This document shows, one piece after another, positions 10,214 to 19,296 of a stretch of 64,000 nucleotides of DNA. Origin of the DNA: Burkholderiaceae bacterium (GTDB lineage Bacteria; Pseudomonadota; Gammaproteobacteria; Burkholderiales; Burkholderiaceae_D); assembly GCA_019232795.1 (NCBI GenBank), contig JAFANH010000091.1, forward strand, positions 62,001-126,000, in the 5' to 3' direction. Made by a program: the position numbers and the translations under genes. The stretch's first letter is position 1, and each line of letters opens with the position of its first letter. Below the pieces are notes generated by a model. It had not been told where the DNA came from, did no database searches, and saw only the letters and a list, made by a program, of their open reading frames with translations.

Positions 10214-10840
10214 ATGGAGTTATTCGACAAGCTCTCATCCCAGATCGCCAGCGTCGGCTTGCCGCTGCTAGCCGTCAGCCTGACAGCGGTGCCACGTGCC
10301 GATACCCCGGTCATGCTGATGCTCCACTGGCACGGCTTCCGCAAAAATCCCGATCGTCTGCATCGCCTACTTGGCATGCAACCGGTACCTGTCCCCGGTT
10401 CAGCCTTGCAAGTCAATGAACCCTGGAAAGCCATGCTTGCATTGGATCATGCCATGCTTGACGCGGCGTGGCGCTTGGGCGCCTGGGAATTGGAACGCGA
10501 AGAAAAACGAGCCTGCAATAATTTGGGCGCGTCCAGCGCGGAAGCATTCGAATGCCAACAGGCATTTGCAAGCCATCCAGTCCAGTCAGACGAGGCATGG
10601 GTAAGGGAAGCGCCCGACTTGAACGATTTGATGCACCTGGGTGCCAAGATCGGTTATGTGCGCTGGGTGTTTCGACCGGTTTACGGCGGCATGTGGGGAG
10701 GCACTGTGCAGGACGACACATTGTCAGCGGACGGCACCCGCACGCCGCCGTGCCCCGTTGCTCCTCGCGGCCCGGCCGAACCCAAGGCTTCCAGAACGAA
10801 GTATCGCCTGGGCCAAAGCACACGCTTGTATTTGGCCTGA
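10214..10840 (+). CDS. Conserved hypothetical protein upstream of groES
   Basis: 208 residues, with AGGAG upstream of the ATG. No family is recognised. It is soluble-looking, Trp- and Pro-rich (HWHGFRKN near 35; VRWVFRPVYGGMWGG near 150-165) and has a disordered, Pro/Arg-rich tail. Its position just before the sigma-32 groES promoter and on the same strand may be chance or may mark it as part of the stress island. Coding potential is supported by the ribosome site and by composition like that of its neighbours. Confidence 0.6.
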   Translation: MELFDKLSSQIASVGLPLLAVSLTAVPRADTPVMLMLHWHGFRKNPDRLHRLLGMQPVPVPGSALQVNEPWKAMLALDHAMLDAAWRLGAWELEREEKRACNNLGASSAEAFECQQAFASHPVQSDEAWVREAPDLNDLMHLGAKIGYVRWVFRPVYGGMWGGTVQDDTLSADGTRTPPCPVAPRGPAEPKASRTKYRLGQSTRLYLA

Positions 10841-10956
10841 AACCATTTGTCGTGTTGTCGACCCGCCTCATTGCCAGCTGGTGCGGCGGGTCGAACTATT
10901 TCCAACATGAAATTTCATTTCCCCTGAATTTTCTGCGATTTTGCTGTTTTCGACCC

Positions 10957-10984
10957 CTTGAAATCGCAAAATCGATCCCTATTT
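10957..10984 (+). promoter_or_regulatory. Sigma-32 heat-shock promoter of groES-groEL
   Basis: CTTGAAA (10957-10963), a 13-bp spacer and CCCTATTT (10977-10984) match the RpoH consensus CTTGAAA / CCCCATnT at the preferred spacing. It lies about 110 bp before groES. No CIRCE element (TTAGCACTC inverted repeat) is visible, so HrcA control is unlikely here. Confidence 0.8.
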
Positions 10985-11096
10985 TCGATGCCGCCGGAAA
11001 TGTCGTCCGGTAAATGCCTGCACGTCGGGGTATTTTGCCCTTGCCGTTCGGCGCATTTCTTTTTTTCAATAATCTGATATCGCAAAGGAGAAAGCC

Positions 11097-11417
11097 ATGC
11101 AACTCCGCCCCCTCTACGACCGGATTATCGTCAAACGGATCGAGAAGCAGCGGACCACCGCCTCGGGCATCGTCATTCCCGACAATGCCGCCGAAAAGCC
11201 CGAGCAGGGCGAGATCGTCGCTACCGGCAGCGGCAAGCTCTTGAACGATGGAACGGTTCGCCCGCTCCAGGTCAAGGCCGGCGACCACGTATTGTTCGGC
11301 AAATATGCCGGGCAGACCGTCAAGCTCAATGGTGAAGAATTGCTCGTGATGCGCGAGGAAGACGTACTCGGCATCATCGACGACACCACATCCGATTCGC
11401 TGAAAAAAGCCGCCTGA
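11097..11417 (+). CDS. groES: Co-chaperonin GroES (variant copy)
   Basis: 106 residues that cap GroEL and help fold enclosed substrates. The mobile loop ([12 protein letters not shown], about 20-31) and the roof and base motifs ([36 protein letters not shown]) are intact. It is about ten residues longer than the usual 96, with a tail [12 protein letters not shown] after the normal end. Ribosome site AAAGGAG precedes the ATG. It forms an operon with groEL 49 bp downstream under a sigma-32 promoter. The sequence is more divergent than a housekeeping betaproteobacterial GroES, suggesting a second, stress-dedicated copy. Confidence 0.95.
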   Translation: MQLRPLYDRIIVKRIEKQRTTASGIVIPDNAAEKPEQGEIVATGSGKLLNDGTVRPLQVKAGDHVLFGKYAGQTVKLNGEELLVMREEDVLGIIDDTTSDSLKKAA

Positions 11418-11457
11418 TCCGCGGACCCAGCAGAAATCTTGAACTTTTGAACTTTAG

Positions 11458-13089
<1,632 letters not shown>

Positions 13090-13184
13090 TCCCGAGCCAT
13101 CAGGCTCGCTGCCCGTCCCTGGCGGAATTTCTGTTCCGGCCGGCGACGGGCCCGGGCCTGTGTTTTTATCGCGTAGGAGGCATC

Positions 13185-14645
13185 ATGGCCCAAACATTTT
13201 TTCGTACAAAAATGACAGTTGCGGTGGCTGCCGCATTGGCGAGCGGCTTCCTCCTGTCCGAGGCAACGCATTCCGCGGCGCTTTCCACACAACCTGCCGC
13301 TGCGGCATTGCTCCCCATAGCCCATGACGTCACAGCCGGTATCGCCGCACCTGCGGACTTTTCCGGCATCGTCGACAGATTCGGCCCGGCCGTCGTCAAC
13401 ATCAGCGTGACCGGAAAGACGGAACGGATCGAGCCGAATTTCCCGCAGCTCGATCCGGACGATCCGCTCTACCAATTCTTCCGACAATTCGACCCTCGCA
13501 TGCAGCCGCGTGGGGAAGGACAAGCGATTCCGCACGCCGAAGGATCAGGTTTCATCGTGACTGCCGACGGTTATATTTTGACCAACGCGCACGTGGTTGA
13601 CGGCGCCAATGAGGTGACGGTCAAGTTGACCGACCGGCGCGAGTTCAAGGCGAAAGTCATCGGCGCGGACAGAAAGTCTGACGTAGCAGTTATCAAGATT
13701 GATGCCAAAAATCTGCCGACGGTGGTACTTGGCGACCCGAACCTGACCAAGGTGGGAGAGCCTGTGCTTGCCATCGGTTCGCCATTTGGATTCGAAAACT
13801 CCGCGACGGCCGGCATTGTAAGTGCCAAATCGCGTACCTTACCCGATGACCCATATGTCTCGTTCATGCAAACTGATGTCGCGGTCAATCCAGGCAATTC
13901 CGGCGGTCCCTTGTTCAATCTCAAGGGTGAAGTCATCGGCATCAACTCGCAGATTTACACCCGAACCGGCGGCTACCAGGGCCTCTCCTTTGCGATTCCC
14001 ATCGACGTTGCCAACAAAGTGCAGGCACAGCTCGTCACGCACGGCAAGGTTACCCTTGGCCGCCTCGGTGTTTCCATCCAGGAAGTGAATCAATCGTTGG
14101 CCGACTCGTTCGGTTTGAAGCAAACTGGCGGTGCATTAGTTGCGTCGGTTGAAAAAGGCAGTCCCGCTGAAAAGGCCGGAATCGAAACTGGGGACGTGAT
14201 CATCGGGGTCGACGGTAATCCGATCAACCATTCTGTCGAGTTATCCACGCGCATCTCGGAATTGGCGCCTGGCACGACAGCCAAGCTGGACGTTATTCGT
14301 AAAGGTGAAAGCCGGTCGGTTCGCGTCCTCATCGGAGAGATGCCATCAAATGTCGACCTGGCTCAAGGAAATGGCTTAACGGACAAGGGACGGCTTGGCG
14401 TGATGGTAAGGCCGCTTGCGCCCCAAGAGCGGGAAAATGGAGAGAATGGCGTGGTGGTCGAACGTTCGACTGGCGCGGCGGCGCGCGCCGGCATTTTGCC
14501 GGGTGACGTTATTTTGTCGTTCAACGGAAAAGCAATCAAGGACCCTGGTCAATTGCAGCAGCTTGTCCAGCAAGCAGGTCATAAGGCAGCGGTGCTCATT
14601 CAACGCAATGCAACCCATATCTTTATTCCAGTCGAACTTGGCTGA
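13185..14645 (+). CDS. degP: Periplasmic serine protease/chaperone DegP (HtrA family)
   Basis: 486 residues with an N-terminal signal segment (about 1-26), a trypsin-like protease domain and two PDZ domains (about 285-375 and 395-480). The catalytic triad is H136 (TNAHVV), D166 (SDVAVI) and S239 (GNSGGP). It degrades or refolds misfolded envelope proteins. AGGAGG stands just before the ATG. It follows groEL and ends at a clear terminator, so it may be read from the same heat-shock promoter. Length fits the Do family. Confidence 0.95.
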   Translation: MAQTFFRTKMTVAVAAALASGFLLSEATHSAALSTQPAAAALLPIAHDVTAGIAAPADFSGIVDRFGPAVVNISVTGKTERIEPNFPQLDPDDPLYQFFRQFDPRMQPRGEGQAIPHAEGSGFIVTADGYILTNAHVVDGANEVTVKLTDRREFKAKVIGADRKSDVAVIKIDAKNLPTVVLGDPNLTKVGEPVLAIGSPFGFENSATAGIVSAKSRTLPDDPYVSFMQTDVAVNPGNSGGPLFNLKGEVIGINSQIYTRTGGYQGLSFAIPIDVANKVQAQLVTHGKVTLGRLGVSIQEVNQSLADSFGLKQTGGALVASVEKGSPAEKAGIETGDVIIGVDGNPINHSVELSTRISELAPGTTAKLDVIRKGESRSVRVLIGEMPSNVDLAQGNGLTDKGRLGVMVRPLAPQERENGENGVVVERSTGAAARAGILPGDVILSFNGKAIKDPGQLQQLVQQAGHKAAVLIQRNATHIFIPVELG

Positions 14646-14690
14646 AGATTGCGCCTTGCTGCCATGACCCGCCTTGGGCGGGCCTCATTC

Positions 14691-14718
14691 CCGGCGTCTT
14701 TCGATGCCGGTTTTTTTT
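14691..14718 (+). terminator. Terminator after degP
   Basis: Stem CCGGC/GCCGG (14691-14695 with 14706-14710) followed directly by eight T (14711-14718). It closes the groES-groEL-degP transcription unit. Confidence 0.8.
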
Positions 14719-14757
14719 GAAAATAAAAGCCGCACGCCTTGGGGTTCGGCGTGCGGC
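14718..14757 (-). terminator. Terminator of the hsp20 pair
   Basis: A perfect 10-bp stem (14729-14738 with 14748-14757). Read on the minus strand it is followed by TTTTATTTTC, just past the stop of the second hsp20 gene. It lies back-to-back with the degP terminator. Confidence 0.8.
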
Positions 14758-14777
14758 CTAGGGCCCAGCAGCGCAGA

Positions 14778-15140
14778 TTAAGCGGCTTGGATCTCAATGC
14801 GGCGCGGCTTGGCCTTTTCGCTCTTGGGAATGACCAGTTTCAGCACGCCGTTTTTCAGTTCTGCAGCGATACGGGCGCGGTCAAGTTCCTGGCCCAAAGT
14901 AAAGCTGCGGCGGTAGCGCGGAATGTGAACCTCCACGTAGCGCGCTTCCATATTGGGGTCCAGCGTCAGCTTCACATCGCCTGCAATAGTCAGGGTATCC
15001 GCATCGATGCTGACTTCAAGCTTGTCCTTCGGAACGCCAGGCATGTCGGCAAACAGAGTAATACCGTTGGCGTCTTCGATAACATCGACCGGTGGCACCA
15101 AGGCTTGGTTTTCACGCTCTTCGCGTTGATTGTTGCTCAT
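14778..15140 (-). CDS. Small heat-shock protein, Hsp20/alpha-crystallin family (downstream copy)
   Basis: 120 residues. The alpha-crystallin domain spans about 16-110, with the signature LKNGVLKLVIPKSE near the end and a short C-terminal extension (RRIEIQAA) bearing the I-x-I anchor IEI. Such proteins form ATP-independent holdases that keep unfolding proteins soluble for GroEL and DnaK. It lies 24 bp downstream of the other hsp20 gene on the same strand and ends at a strong terminator. The two copies differ clearly in sequence, so they are paralogues that may assemble together rather than a fresh duplication. Confidence 0.93.
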   Translation of the reverse strand: MSNNQREERENQALVPPVDVIEDANGITLFADMPGVPKDKLEVSIDADTLTIAGDVKLTLDPNMEARYVEVHIPRYRRSFTLGQELDRARIAAELKNGVLKLVIPKSEKAKPRRIEIQAA

Positions 15141-15164
15141 GATGTTCTCCTTTCTCTCTGCCGA

Positions 15165-15602
15165 TTACTGGATGGCGACACGGCGTGGCTGTACGGCTTG
15201 TTTGCGCTGAATCTTGATCAGCAGCAATCCGTCGGTATACTTCGCGGTAATGCGTTCCGGATCAACATCGTCCGGCAGGCTGATGGCCCGGCTGAACTTT
15301 CCGGTAAAACGTTCGTGCTGATGAAGAGACGTTTGCTTGAGGTCCGTGGGCAAGTCACTGGCGCGCTCACCGGATAGTGTCAGCACACCGCGCTCGACAT
15401 TGACTTCAATCTTGGCGGGGTCGAGGCCGGGGGCGAAAGCCACGACATCAATCGCTTCCTGCGTGCCTCCCACGTTAATTTGCGGAAACCCTCCACGCTC
15501 ATAGCCGCGCAGGCTCCCCGCAGAACCGGAAAGGCGTTCGGCTACGCGCTGCAGGCGGTCAAAATCGGCGAACAGATCGCCGGGAAATAAGCTGCGATAC
15601 AT
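15165..15602 (-). CDS. Small heat-shock protein, Hsp20/alpha-crystallin family (upstream copy)
   Basis: 145 residues from ATG 15602, chosen because AAAGGAG lies 5 nt upstream; an in-frame extension to 15692 has no ribosome site. The N-terminus MYRSLFPGDLFADFDRL resembles class A Hsp20 proteins. The alpha-crystallin domain (about 38-135) carries the A-x-x-x-G-L type motif near YTDGLLLIKI. It is the first gene of a two-gene hsp20 operon and is divergent from the J-domain gene. Confidence 0.93.
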   Translation of the reverse strand: MYRSLFPGDLFADFDRLQRVAERLSGSAGSLRGYERGGFPQINVGGTQEAIDVVAFAPGLDPAKIEVNVERGVLTLSGERASDLPTDLKQTSLHQHERFTGKFSRAISLPDDVDPERITAKYTDGLLLIKIQRKQAVQPRRVAIQ

Positions 15603-15737
15603 TGCGCACTCCTTTCGATTTGATCGTTGCCAACGGGAATAGCCGCCGTTGGCGTGGTTGAACATTTGTGCTGGGGAAAAGACGCCACGCACAAGAGCTG
15701 ACGCCTTTCACTTCCAATTTGAGTATGGATATTTTGA

Positions 15738-15776
15738 TTTCAAGGGCTTGAACGCCAACTTCCGGAACCCAATATT
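15738..15776. promoter_or_regulatory. Back-to-back sigma-32 elements between hsp20 and the J-domain gene
   Basis: On the plus strand CTTGAAC (15747-15753), a 14-bp gap and CCCAATATT (15768-15776) form a good heat-shock promoter for the J-domain gene. Two bases away, TTTCAAG (15738-15744) is the reverse complement of CTTGAAA, a consensus sigma-32 -35 for the hsp20 pair. Its -10 is weak at normal spacing, so the minus-strand promoter is less certain. Confidence 0.6.
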
Positions 15777-15812
15777 TGCTGAGTCCCCTAGACGATTTCT
15801 CGCAGGTAAACC

Positions 15813-16244
15813 ATGCAATTCCCGGACTATTATCAGATCCTGGGCGTTGCGCGCGGTGAGACGCCGGACAACCTCAAGAAGGCGTACCGCAAGCTCGCGC
15901 GCCGCTACCACCCGGACGTCTCGAACGAGAGCGACGCCGACCTTCGCATGAAGGAAGTGAACGAGGCGTATGCCGTTTTATCCGATCCGGATAAGCGTGC
16001 GGAATATGACGCGTTAAGGGATGCGGCGGCGCGAGGGTTTCGCCGCGAAACAAGCTTCCACGATGAAAATGCCGGACACGCCAGAAGCTTCAGCGACATT
16101 GGCGATGGCGAGCATGTCTCTCATTTCCACCGCGGGGAGGGCGATTCGTCATCCGATTTCAGCCACTTTGGCAACATGGACGATCTGTTGCGCCAGTTCT
16201 TCGCCGATTTCGACACCGAAGCCGCATTTGACCCGCGCGGCTGA
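15813..16244 (+). CDS. Stand-alone J-domain protein (CbpA/DnaJ-like N-terminus only)
   Basis: 143 residues. The J domain (about 4-70) has the invariant HPD at 33-35 and helix [18 protein letters not shown], so it should stimulate DnaK ATPase. The rest (71-143) is a polar His/Ser/Phe/Asp-rich tail with no zinc finger and no CbpA substrate-binding beta domains, which would need about 160 more residues. The following 90 bp before the next gene contain no frameshifted remainder, so this is a short family member rather than a broken cbpA. It probably recruits DnaK to Hsp20-held clients. Confidence 0.85.
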   Translation: MQFPDYYQILGVARGETPDNLKKAYRKLARRYHPDVSNESDADLRMKEVNEAYAVLSDPDKRAEYDALRDAAARGFRRETSFHDENAGHARSFSDIGDGEHVSHFHRGEGDSSSDFSHFGNMDDLLRQFFADFDTEAAFDPRG

Positions 16245-16334
16245 AACGCGGCTTTGAATATGGAAGCCGGTAAGTCATGCCGATAAAAAAGTGTGGGAGT
16301 TGGGGCACGCACAAGCTGAGACGATGGAGAGTGT

Positions 16335-17300
16335 ATGGCCATTCTGCTGATTCTCGTGATCATTGGCGCATTGGCGATGGCGGCCTATATCGGTTTCCTG
16401 AAGCAACGAGTCTCCGGATATGTCTTCAACGAACGCAACATGGCCGATGCCCTGAATCATGTCGACGCGGCGATTTACATGAAAGACAGCGGTGGCCGAT
16501 ACATCTACGCAAACAATGCGCTGCTGCGCTTGCGGGGGAAAGAGGTCCATCAGTTGTACGGCAATGGCGATCGCGAGCGCCTGCCGCAAGATGCCGCGGA
16601 ACGATCGAGCAAGAGCGACGCTCGGGTGTTTGAAGCAGGCGAAAGTACGCGTGAAGAGGTGACTGTCGGGGACGGCGAAAGCATGGCGGTCTACCTTGAG
16701 TCGAAGTATCCCTTGATCGACCGGCGCGGAAAAATCGTCGGCCTTGTCGGCATTCTGACGGAAGTGACTGAATTGTTTCGCTTGCGCCGTGAATTGGAGC
16801 TGATGGCCAGAACCGATGAGTTGACCGGAGTCCAGAACCGGCGCGCATTTTTTGAATTCGCGGACGCGGCGATGGCCGGCGCCCGGCGACACGGTCGGCC
16901 GATGTCTATGTTGATTGTCGATATCGATCACTTCAAGCAAATCAATGATCGATTTGGGCATCCTGTGGGGGATCGAGTGTTGAAAGAAGTTGCGGCTAAA
17001 ATGACCTCCGAAATCCGCAACGTGGACTGCGCGGCGCGCATCGGGGGCGAAGAGTTTGCTGTGCTCTTGAATGAAACGGATCTACTTGCTGCGGTCGAGG
17101 TGGCCGACCGCATTCGACTTTCGCTGCAACCTATCGCCTTGCAAAATAATGCGTTCGTGCTCCCCACCGTCAGTATCGGTGTTGCGACTTTGCATGCGGA
17201 AGATCAATCGGTGCACAACCTATATCAGCGGGCCGATGCCGCTTTGTACAAAGCAAAAGCTATTGGGCGGAACCGGGTTTACTCGGAAGATTGGGGGTGA
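16335..17300 (+). CDS. PAS-GGDEF diguanylate cyclase
   Basis: 321 residues: one N-terminal membrane anchor (about 2-22), a PAS domain (about 38-150) and a GGDEF domain with GGEEF at 237-241. The inhibitory site RNVD lies five residues upstream of that motif. It should make cyclic di-GMP under control of a small ligand or redox signal bound by PAS. It is monocistronic, 90 bp after the J-domain gene. Confidence 0.93.
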   Translation: MAILLILVIIGALAMAAYIGFLKQRVSGYVFNERNMADALNHVDAAIYMKDSGGRYIYANNALLRLRGKEVHQLYGNGDRERLPQDAAERSSKSDARVFEAGESTREEVTVGDGESMAVYLESKYPLIDRRGKIVGLVGILTEVTELFRLRRELELMARTDELTGVQNRRAFFEFADAAMAGARRHGRPMSMLIVDIDHFKQINDRFGHPVGDRVLKEVAAKMTSEIRNVDCAARIGGEEFAVLLNETDLLAAVEVADRIRLSLQPIALQNNAFVLPTVSIGVATLHAEDQSVHNLYQRADAALYKAKAIGRNRVYSEDWG

Positions 17301-17528
17301 TTGGAAGCATCGGGGTGAAATTGGCGCCACAGCCAACGGGATAGTTATATCTGCGAAGTGCTGCTTGTAACGTACCGAAAACTGAATGGACCAATTCGGC
17401 ACGCAAATTAGCAATTCTTACGTTTGCTTTTCCCTTGAGATCACGACGGTCAGGCTGGAAGCATATCTTTGCCGATGCGGCAAAGTTATCGTTCCAGCTT
17501 CAAACCGCTGATACGGAATGGAATCGGA

Positions 17529-17604
<76 letters not shown>

Positions 17605-17792
17605 ACGTGCTGACAGTGCAACAGCGACTGTTGCCTGCCGCATAAGTATATCCAAAATGCACGGAATTGGTACAAATGACAATTGAATAATTTTTTGTGC
17701 ATGGAACCTGTCCGAACCGCGTGAGGCCTGTGTATAAATCGCCGTATGCATGAGATGCGTCTTGAAAAAGCGGAGCCAAGTGCCTGAATCTA

Positions 17793-17822
17793 TTGACGGA
17801 AATTCGCTTGCCCCACTATAGT
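17793..17822 (+). promoter_or_regulatory. Sigma-70 promoter of zapB-like/zapA
   Basis: TTGACG (17793-17798), 18-bp spacer, TATAGT (17817-17822). The ATG at 17829 starts only 6 nt after the -10 hexamer, so the transcript may begin at or next to the start codon. Confidence 0.65.
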
Positions 17823-17828
17823 GTCGGC

Positions 17829-18044
17829 ATGATTTCCGATTTCAATCAACTTTCCGAAAAAATCAGCAGGCTGGCGGAACTCGCGCAATCCTTGCGCCGC
17901 GAGAATGCCGAGTTGCGCTTGCAAGCCGCTTCCCTGACTTCCGAGAATGCCGACTTGCAACAACGCGTTGAAGAAGCCTATCAGCGCGTCTCGGTCTTGT
18001 TGAAGAATATCCCGGCCCCCGAGGCGGATGAAGAGGTTGCATGA
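17829..18044 (+). CDS. ZapB-like coiled-coil cell-division protein
   Basis: 71 residues, almost entirely a predicted coiled coil (LSEKISRLAELAQSL and heptads to about residue 58), with an acidic C-terminus. It resembles the short ZapB/TIGR02449-type proteins encoded directly before zapA in betaproteobacteria, which bridge ZapA to the division ring. Its stop overlaps the zapA start (ATGA), implying coupled translation. ATG 17829 is preferred over an upstream GTG/TTG because the promoter lies between them. No ribosome site is visible and the mRNA may be leaderless. Confidence 0.8.
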   Translation: MISDFNQLSEKISRLAELAQSLRRENAELRLQAASLTSENADLQQRVEEAYQRVSVLLKNIPAPEADEEVA

Positions 18045-18352
18045 TACAGCTCGATGTTTCCATCATGGGCCAGTCTTACCGATTGGCTTGCAAGGAAGGT
18101 GAAGAGAACGAATTGAAGCAGGCCGTGGCTTATCTCGACGGCAAGATGTGCACAATTCGCGATGCCGGCAAAGTCAAGGGTAACGATCGCATTGCCGTGA
18201 TGGCTGCGCTTGGCATTGCTGCTGAATTATTAGGCACGAAATCTGCAAACGGGCCCTTGGCCGACATGACGATTGCCGAAGTCAAGCAAAAAATTTCCGC
18301 GATGCATGCGGTGCTCGACACCGCTTTGGCACCGCAGGAAAATTTATTTTAA
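18041..18352 (+). CDS. zapA: Cell division protein ZapA
   Basis: 103 residues. The N-terminal domain (LDVSIMGQSYRLACKEGEE) and a C-terminal helix match ZapA, a cytosolic protein that bundles FtsZ filaments. It overlaps the zapB-like gene by 4 bp and is followed by the 6S RNA gene. The zapA-ssrS order is widely conserved in proteobacteria and supports both calls. Confidence 0.95.
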   Translation: MIQLDVSIMGQSYRLACKEGEENELKQAVAYLDGKMCTIRDAGKVKGNDRIAVMAALGIAAELLGTKSANGPLADMTIAEVKQKISAMHAVLDTALAPQENLF

Positions 18353-18364
18353 TTGCGCAAACAA

Positions 18365-18392
18365 TTGACACGGGAATTGGGAAGAGTAAACT
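18365..18392 (+). promoter_or_regulatory. Sigma-70 promoter of 6S RNA
   Basis: A perfect -35 TTGACA (18365-18370), 16-bp spacer and TAAACT (18387-18392) point to a transcription start near 18399-18402, where the 6S homology begins. Confidence 0.75.
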
Positions 18393-18400
18393 TGAGTTCC

Positions 18401-18562
18401 CTGCCGTGTTTGCGATTGCCATATATTCCTTGAACCATTCACGAGCATAGGTCGTGGGAATTTGTTCGACGGGCGTGAGCGTCGCTAGTCCGATGAACCC
18501 GAAGTTGAACTAACTGCGACCACCTTGAACCGTCAGGTTCGGGATGCCGGCACAGCGGCACA
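18401..18562 (+). ncRNA. ssrS: 6S RNA
   Basis: An RNA of about 162 nt that mimics an open promoter and sequesters sigma-70 RNA polymerase in stationary phase. The ends (CTGCCGTG with CAGCGGCA) form the closing stem. The 3' half holds the conserved CTGCGAC, then CACCTTGAACC and a facing GGTTC, as in E. coli 6S RNA. Position after zapA and a strong promoter upstream agree. Exact ends are approximate. Confidence 0.87.
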
Positions 18563-18581
18563 GGCGGGGCTTGATTCTGGA

Positions 18582-18614
18582 ACGGCTGCATTGGCGACAA
18601 TGCGGCCGTTTTAT
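18582..18614 (+). terminator. Terminator after 6S RNA
   Basis: An 11-bp stem (18582-18592 with 18599-18609, one mismatch) followed by TTTATTT. Confidence 0.65.
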
Positions 18615-18703
18615 TTGGGGTATGTCACTCACTTTGCAATGGCCCGCAAGGCCGATATTGTTGGTATCCTTTCCAATCTCTTTCACCCGTGGCGAACAAC
18701 AAG

Positions 18704-19165
18704 ATGAAGCAATACTGGCTGATGAAATCGGAACCCTCCGACGTGAGCGTCGACGACGTGCTGGCCATGCGCAACCAGACAGTGGCTTGGTATGGTGTGC
18801 GCAACTACCAGGCGCGCAATTACATGCGCGACCAGATGAAGGTTGGCGATGGCGTATTGTTTTATCACTCGAGCTGTGCCGAACCCGGCGTGATCGGCTT
18901 GGCGGAAGTGGTCAGCACACCCTATCCGGACCACACGCAGTTCGACAAGAAGAGCAAGTATTACGATGCCAAGGCAACAGAGGAGAACCCGCGCTGGATG
19001 CTGGTCGACGTCAAGGTGCTGAAGAAGACGCGCCTGTTGTCGCTGCCGGAATTGCGCGAGCAGCCTGAACTGGAAGAGATGGTGATACTCAAACGCGGCA
19101 ACCGGCTTTCCATCACGCCGGTGACGGCGGCTGAGTGGAAGTGTGTAGGGAAGCTGCTCAAATAG
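18704..19165 (+). CDS. EVE domain protein
   Basis: 153 residues, a single EVE domain (PUA-like fold, thymocyte nuclear protein 1 family) that probably binds modified bases in nucleic acid. Typical motifs are YWLMKSEP at the N-terminus, WYGVRNYQARNYMR, GDGVLFYHSS and a late MVILKRGNRLSITPV. ATG 18704 is chosen because family members begin directly with MxYWLMKSEP; GTG 18689 would add five residues. It follows 6S RNA, where gammaproteobacteria usually have ygfA instead. Confidence 0.9.
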   Translation: MKQYWLMKSEPSDVSVDDVLAMRNQTVAWYGVRNYQARNYMRDQMKVGDGVLFYHSSCAEPGVIGLAEVVSTPYPDHTQFDKKSKYYDAKATEENPRWMLVDVKVLKKTRLLSLPELREQPELEEMVILKRGNRLSITPVTAAEWKCVGKLLK

Positions 19166-19175
19166 ACATTGATAT

Positions 19176-19280
19176 CCCTCGCCCGCGTGCGGGAGAGGGG
19201 TAGGGGAGAGGGTACAGCCAAGGCAGGTTGCCTTACAAACACCCTCTCCCCCGGCCCCTCTCCCGCAAGCGGGCGAGGGG
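19176..19280. repeat. Large REP-like inverted repeat
   Basis: Two arms of about 37 bp (19176-19212 and 19242-19279) are near-perfect inverse copies built on the CCCTC..GAGGG pattern. Each contains its own small hairpin (CCCGCGTGCGGG; CCCGCAAGCGGG). They are separated by a 29-bp centre that also folds. It lies between the convergent EVE and malonyl-CoA synthetase genes and resembles the dispersed intergenic REP/BIME elements of proteobacteria. Confidence 0.75.
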
Positions 19281-19296
19281 AGAAAGAGCGATGGTG

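Noticed and set aside
10841-11096. CIRCE element upstream of groES
   Set aside because: No TTAGCACTC/GAGTGCTAA inverted repeat found; only the sigma-32 promoter is visible.
15813-16334. J-domain gene as a frameshifted full cbpA
   Set aside because: Only 90 bp separate it from the next gene, too short for the missing client domains in any frame.
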